Below are positions 8,054-12,054 of a DNA stretch of 12,054 nt, in pieces; position 1 is the stretch's first letter; every line of letters begins with the position of its first letter. The position numbers and the translations under genes are program-made. This DNA is from Amoebophrya sp. AT5.2. Its lineage: Eukaryota; Sar; Dinophyceae; Syndiniales; Amoebophryaceae. The notes under the pieces are model-generated. The model made no database searches. It worked only from the letters and a program-made list of their open reading frames with translations, and had not been told where the DNA came from. Location: the NCBI GenBank assembly GCA_005223375.1, contig RXOD01005904.1, forward strand, positions 1 through 12,054, given 5' to 3'.

Positions 8054-8419
8054 TCATTCATCTAAGTATAAGTGATGCTGATGTGTTCCTTTTCCTTCGG
8101 GCAGCTTCGTAGTTTTGTTTTTCGTACCTATTTTTTGTTTCGTCAACATAGGTTTCTCAGGCCGCTCGTTCGAGTTTCGCAGAAGTTGTAAACGATGCAC
8201 TTTGATGATTGGTGCGTGTTGAAACTCTTTCTTTGGTGAACATGAAGTTGTGCTATGGGGTTGTTGTATCGGCAGCGAATTTGTCTCCTCTCCAACACAG
8301 AGGCTGGTTTGGCGGAAAGGGAAAATAGCAGGCACCTGCAGCTGCACGTGGATCTGCCTAGGACACAAAAAGTCTTCGGAGCCAAAAGTATCAGTATTGA
8401 TGAAACAGATACAGATCAT
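8054..8419 (-). CDS. Hypothetical 121-residue open frame
   Basis: The frame starts with ATG and ends with TGA in an AT-rich stretch where a chance frame of this length is less expected. The product is basic toward its C-terminus (NSNERPEKPMLTKQKIGTKN) and has no recognisable motif, signal peptide or membrane segment. A plus-strand frame of 70 codons overlaps it, so the coding strand is uncertain. It may equally be non-coding. Confidence 0.15.
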   Translation of the reverse strand: MICICFINTDTFGSEDFLCPRQIHVQLQVPAIFPFRQTSLCVGEETNSLPIQQPHSTTSCSPKKEFQHAPIIKVHRLQLLRNSNERPEKPMLTKQKIGTKNKTTKLPEGKGTHQHHLYLDE

Positions 8420-8658
8420 CTACTTACACAAAAGTTAAAAAGCTGTTCAATGCCGCAGCCTTTGTAAAGCAACATAATGGAAGATGCTGCAGATGCTGAC
8501 GTTCATGTCATGATCAGAAGCAGGAGTCGCACGACTCGCAGCTGCTCTGCCTCTGCCTCAAAATCACTATTACAGTCTTTAGCTCACTTTAACTTTTATT
8601 TAAATTCTTGCAGATATTGAAATCTAGCACTTCATTGATGCTCTGAGATGTCTAGCTC

Positions 8659-9065
8659 TTGAAATTGAAGCAGGAGCCAAAGAAACAAGCTTCGCGTTCG
8701 CGGTTCTCGGCGATATTTAATTTTAATTCGCCACTACCTAGAACTAGATCTTGGTCTTGCAGCTGCAGCCTCCCGGTCGAGCTAGTCGATCTGAAGAAAG
8801 TCGAACGTCGACGTCCTTGCCGCGTAAGAATTGATTGGAGGAGTGGCGCCGTCCCGTAATTCATTGTGTAATCGGGTACCACCCTCCATCGGCTTCAGCA
8901 GCTTCCCGGGACGCAATAGCACAGAACTCCGAGCAGCGACGTCGGGAGGAGTTGGAGCGCGTCAGCAGCCCATCCGCACAGTCCTCGTCGACCAGCTCGA
9001 CTACTTACGCAGGTCCACCCGTCAAAAATCGAGGGAATCGCAAACGAATGGTGCGCAATATTTGA
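8659..9065 (+). CDS. Possible terminal exons of a plus-strand gene
   Basis: A frame ending in LVDLKKVERRRPCR meets a GTAAGA donor at 8824. A phase-compatible acceptor (ATAGCACAG, ending at 8924) leads into NSEQRRREELERVSSPSAQS and a TGA at 9063-9065. The joined product would be basic and Ser-rich, with no recognised domain and no clear ATG start. The opposite strand also carries open frames and a perfect GTAAGT donor (9008-9003), so the strand is not settled. Confidence 0.2.
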
Positions 9066-9206
9066 CATATTCATATTGATATTGTTGTTAGCGGTCTCTC
9101 GCTGGCATTCGCATTTCATCTTTAGGAGATGCAGCTCCCCCTCGCGCTCCTTTCATTTACTAACTTTGTTTCGTTTCAGTGTTAAGCAATTCATCAGCAC
9201 GACCAC

Positions 9207-12054
9207 TTAAACTGTGTGAAATTTGTGTGCGTGTATTGGCTTGTTGTGATGTGGCCTGAGGTAGGAGGAATGAGCACGAGTCCCTGGACCTCGCCCTCCG
9301 GCAACTGCTCCAACGATGAAGTTCATCATGTCGACGCACTCGCTGAAGGCCTGGACGTGGTGCAACAAGTTGAAGAAGTGCGGCCCAAACAGCAGCTGGA
9401 CCGGGTCGAAAAGCCGCGCCCGCGCGATTGGGTTCGGGTCATCTATGTGCTGCTTTGGCTGTAGTTCTTCGTCGTGCTTGTGCTTCGGATGAGTACTATT
9501 TGCTGCAGCGGTAGTGGACCACGACGTCGAGGAGGTCGTTGTACTACTAGTTCCGCCAGATGAAAGTGGAACTGTTGATCCGGCCGACCGCGGCGGCCTC
9601 TGCAAGCGGAAGAGTTCGCGCACGAATCGTCCGTGAGCATCAGAGAACCCGAGCGTCTTGCGCGGCGGCACCCCCCAGTTCAGCGCGTTCCACCGATTCT
9701 TCGAGATGAAGTTGACCTCGCTCACAGGCGGGTGCAGCAGGTTGTAGCGCAGACCGCCGGCGACGGACGTGGGAATGAAGAAGGAGCCGAAACTCCCCAG
9801 AAACGGGCTTCGCTTGTTCAGCCGCGGCACCGGATCGTTCCCAAACACAAAAATCGTTATTCCGTAGGGAGGATCGATCTTCGCAGTGGAGGATGTCGTC
9901 GCGGTGGGCGCGAAGGTGGTCTCCTCGTGCTGGAGGTCGTGCACTGGTGGCCAGGGGGACGGAGGGGGACGAGTCGGACTGCGATCCTTGTTTTTAGTGT
10001 GTACCGACGGAGGGTCCACCTCACCAGCTACGTACAACTCCTCCTGCTGAAGGCATACCTGATCGGCTGTAGCAGCGGCCCGCCGATCATGTATGCCTTC
10101 ATCGGCGCGCGGCAGCCAGTCTTCCGACGGGTGAAGGTGCTGGATCTCCTGTTCCTCACCAAGAATGCTGAATCGCTCGACTCGATGCGAATTCTCGCCC
10201 CCGGGTGGAACGAGATCGCGAGGAACTCCCGCCGCAACCGCCTGCTCCGCAACTACGTCCGGCAACTGCGCGAGCAGTAACGGGAGGCGCGGATCTTGCA
10301 GCTGTTCCTGGTGCCCCGCGGCAGGAGATGAAGTGGCGGATTGCTGTAACGACGCCCGTATCGCGCGCACCGCAGCGCCGGCCGGCAGTACCACAGTCGT
10401 GGGGCGGCCGCCTCCTTGTCCCCCGCCACGGCGCTGCCTTTGTGGAGACGAGGAAGAACTACGACCCCCTAGAGGATCCCACTTCGAGAGGTTCTCCCAC
10501 AAAAAGGTGTTGCGCGCGGTCTGTACCCTGGCGGACATGTCCAGGACCTGCTGCTGGGAGAGTTTCTCGTTTTTCAGCTGAAACGGCGGCGCGGGCTCGA
10601 ACGCGAAGGTCTGGAACAGCTTCACCGCGTTCGCCTTGTCCGCGTGCCGCTTTTTCCCCAGCGCCATCTGCCATATGTTCTCCAACTCCACAAGGCTCCC
10701 GAAAAAGTCCCGCCTGTACCGAACTCGACCACGACTCACGTCGCTGTTCATGTTCTTGACGTGATCTTCTACATCTACTCCATCGTCGGTGAAGGTGTTG
10801 GCCTCTGTAGGAGGGGAGGACGGCGAAGGTTTCATCCGCTGCGCCGACGACAAGGTCCCTCGAGCATTTGGGTTAGATGGAGGCTGCTCGTCCCGCTGTC
10901 GCAGCTCCATTAAATTTCTAGGCGACGATCGTCCACGGGCACGGCGCAGTGGTTCTACCGAAGCCCTGTCCTGACGAAGTGCTGGACCGCCTTCTCCCGC
11001 CGCACCGGGACCGATTTGCATCTCCTCGTGCAGTTGCATCAAGAAGGGTAATAAATTGTCCTCCTCCGAGGACTCCGATGAAGAGGACGATGTACCTGCA
11101 CGGCCACTAACAGTCCTCGCCTCCGGAGTCGGCAGAGCATGAAGATGTTGGACTTCCGCCGATGATGATGTGGCGCCTCGAGCAGCTGTCGAAGAGGTGC
11201 CCGACGGGGCAGAAGAACCATCTTCACGCGGATTGTTGAGCTTGCTCGCCGATTGCCGTAGCTTGTTCAGCAGTCTTCGCATGCTGGCTGGAATTTCCAT
11301 TTCTGCGTCCGCCCCTCGCACCAGTTGCGAAGATGGCTCGACGTTTGGGGAAGCGGTGTTCTTCGACGCCTCGGAGCTGTAGCGGGACGACTCGTTCTCA
11401 TTCGGCATTTCGATCAGGGCCGTTTCCGACCCAAACATTCCCGGCGCGACGCGGAGTGGGGGTGCTGCTGCTGCTGGGCGGCCAGCGGCAGCACCATTTC
11501 GCGTTCTACTCGCCCTGTCGTCCTCTGAGTAAAGAACGTCCGCCTCATCCGCATCCGGTGGATTCGGATGCACCCTTTCGGTCCGACTGTCTCCAGGGCC
11601 AGCCGGAGCCGCATCGGGGTCATCCTCATCTTCAGCCCCCTGACTCACTAGGCCTAGGTCCTGACTCGCCCACGCGAAAGCGTGGGCCATCATGGCGGCG
11701 GCACCGCCGAGACTGTGTCCCACGATCACGATGTCGTCAAACTCCGTGATGCCGTGGGTGAGCATGTAGCGACGCAGCACGTTCCGGACGAAGTGCCCGT
11801 CCTCCGCGGCATTGATCGTATGCCGCGAAAGCAGCTCTTCATCCTCGTCTTGCTCTTGCTCTTGCTCCGTCCTCGTGCTCGTGGAGGTCCTCACGCTGAT
11901 GTCCTCCTCGCTGCCGTTTTCGTTGGCACTCGCATCGCTTGCTGAATTGATGTAGTTGCGTGCACGAAGATAGTGCTCCTCGGCTCCGTCGCCACTCTGG
12001 CACGAAGAACTCGACGCCTTGGAACCGGTTCGTGCGGTCCGATCCCGCCGTCGG
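9207..12054 (-). CDS. Class 3 (diacylglycerol-lipase-like) lipase, 5' partial
   Basis: The frame is open to the right edge, so the N-terminus is missing; 948 codons are visible (numbered from 12053). It is predicted to hydrolyse acyl ester bonds of glycerolipids. Seen: DIVIVGHSLGGAAAMMAHAF with nucleophile motif GHSLGG at 112-117 (Ser114); a strand block FQTFAFEPAPPFQLK (AFEPAPP 484-490), like the AFAPP block after the nucleophile helix in this family; and ITIFVFGNDPVPRL (GNDPVPRL 738-745), where Asp740 fits the catalytic acid of the DAGL-type VxGxDxVPRL motif. The catalytic His is not certain; H892, H898 or H899 are candidates. Two long low-complexity inserts interrupt the fold: about 139-441 (acidic, Ser-rich) and about 531-724. 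The second may contain an intron; a CAG|GTATGC donor lies at 10058 and a GCGAAG acceptor at 9879, both in phase. GTG at 11894 is not the true start. It is oriented like the DabA-DabB gene but no functional link is shown. Confidence 0.8.
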   Translation of the reverse strand, partial: RRRDRTARTGSKASSSSCQSGDGAEEHYLRARNYINSASDASANENGSEEDISVRTSTSTRTEQEQEQDEDEELLSRHTINAAEDGHFVRNVLRRYMLTHGITEFDDIVIVGHSLGGAAAMMAHAFAWASQDLGLVSQGAEDEDDPDAAPAGPGDSRTERVHPNPPDADEADVLYSEDDRASRTRNGAAAGRPAAAAPPLRVAPGMFGSETALIEMPNENESSRYSSEASKNTASPNVEPSSQLVRGADAEMEIPASMRRLLNKLRQSASKLNNPREDGSSAPSGTSSTAARGATSSSAEVQHLHALPTPEARTVSGRAGTSSSSSESSEEDNLLPFLMQLHEEMQIGPGAAGEGGPALRQDRASVEPLRRARGRSSPRNLMELRQRDEQPPSNPNARGTLSSAQRMKPSPSSPPTEANTFTDDGVDVEDHVKNMNSDVSRGRVRYRRDFFGSLVELENIWQMALGKKRHADKANAVKLFQTFAFEPAPPFQLKNEKLSQQQVLDMSARVQTARNTFLWENLSKWDPLGGRSSSSSPQRQRRGGGQGGGRPTTVVLPAGAAVRAIRASLQQSATSSPAAGHQEQLQDPRLPLLLAQLPDVVAEQAVAAGVPRDLVPPGGENSHRVERFSILGEEQEIQHLHPSEDWLPRADEGIHDRRAAATADQVCLQQEELYVAGEVDPPSVHTKNKDRSPTRPPPSPWPPVHDLQHEETTFAPTATTSSTAKIDPPYGITIFVFGNDPVPRLNKRSPFLGSFGSFFIPTSVAGGLRYNLLHPPVSEVNFISKNRWNALNWGVPPRKTLGFSDAHGRFVRELFRLQRPPRSAGSTVPLSSGGTSSTTTSSTSWSTTAAANSTHPKHKHDEELQPKQHIDDPNPIARARLFDPVQLLFGPHFFNLLHHVQAFSECVDMMNFIVGAVAGGRGPGTRAHSSYLRPHHNKPIHAHKFHTV

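Larger units (their letters stand above)
7715..9206. other. Intergenic region with only weak exon-like frames
   Basis: This stretch is visibly more AT-rich than the flanking genes, especially 8040-8720. It has no RNA gene, mobile element or recognisable protein domain that I can see. Weak candidates are a 121-codon minus frame (8054-8419), a 70-codon plus frame overlapping it (8255-8467), and splice-linked frames at 8659-9065, two of which are listed separately. A good intron acceptor on the plus strand (pyrimidine-rich TTCTTGCAG ending near 8613) precedes no long frame. Short inverted repeats occur at 8328-8339 (GCAGG-CA-CCTGC), 8524-8537 (GAGTCG-CA-CGACTC) and 9056-9078 (CAATAT...ATATTG). 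Confidence 0.5.

Noticed and set aside
8524..8537. GAGTCG-CA-CGACTC inverted repeat as a terminator or RNA hairpin
   Set aside because: A 6-bp stem with a 2-base loop is too short and tight to be a stable hairpin, and no T-run or gene end is next to it.
7715..9206. tRNA, rRNA, CRISPR array or transposon in the long gap
   Set aside because: I saw no cloverleaf with a GGTTCGA-type arm, no regularly spaced repeats, no transposase motifs and no terminal inverted repeats.
11892..11894. GTG start at 11894 for the lipase
   Set aside because: The frame continues without a stop to the window edge (EEHYLRARNYINSASD is readable upstream), so the gene is truncated at the edge rather than starting here.

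Overview
The window reads as nuclear DNA from a unicellular eukaryote, possibly an alga or alveolate. The support is very long proteins with Ser/Thr-rich, Gln/Glu-rich and other low-complexity inserts, kilobase-scale non-coding gaps, GT-AG-like splice signals (for example perfect GTAAGT donors), and no bacterial ribosome-binding sites or tight operon spacing. The two large genes are GC-rich, and much of the gap between them is visibly more AT-rich. Both large genes, and the likely small gene between them, lie on the minus strand. That fits a co-oriented dinoflagellate-like arrangement, but the lineage is an inference.

Layout from left to right. Bases 1-759 are non-coding flank downstream of the first gene and hold an imperfect ATC/GAT repeat patch. 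Bases 760-6930 (minus) encode a protein of about 2,056 residues. Its first two thirds is a DabA (DUF2309/UPF0753) inorganic-carbon-transporter subunit with the beta-carbonic-anhydrase-like zinc residues in place. Its last third is a DabB/ND5-like multi-pass membrane domain. In bacteria these are normally two separate proteins, DabB and DabA, of one CO2/bicarbonate accumulation complex. Here they are one chain joined by a linker of about 180 residues. Bases 7119-7714 (minus) probably hold a small secreted-protein gene, with a signal-peptide-like start and a compact domain in two frames that would join if one C were added to a C5 tract. Bases 7715-9206 are mostly intergenic, with only weak exon-like open frames. 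From 9207 to the right edge (minus) runs a class 3 (diacylglycerol-lipase-like) lipase with the GHSLGG nucleophile motif and a GNDPVPRL acid motif. It is split by long low-complexity inserts, and its 5' end lies outside the window.

No joint pathway between the lipase and the DabA-DabB protein is evident. The main discovery candidate is the single-chain DabA-DabB protein, which would put an energy-coupled CO2-hydration/bicarbonate-uptake machine into a eukaryotic genome.
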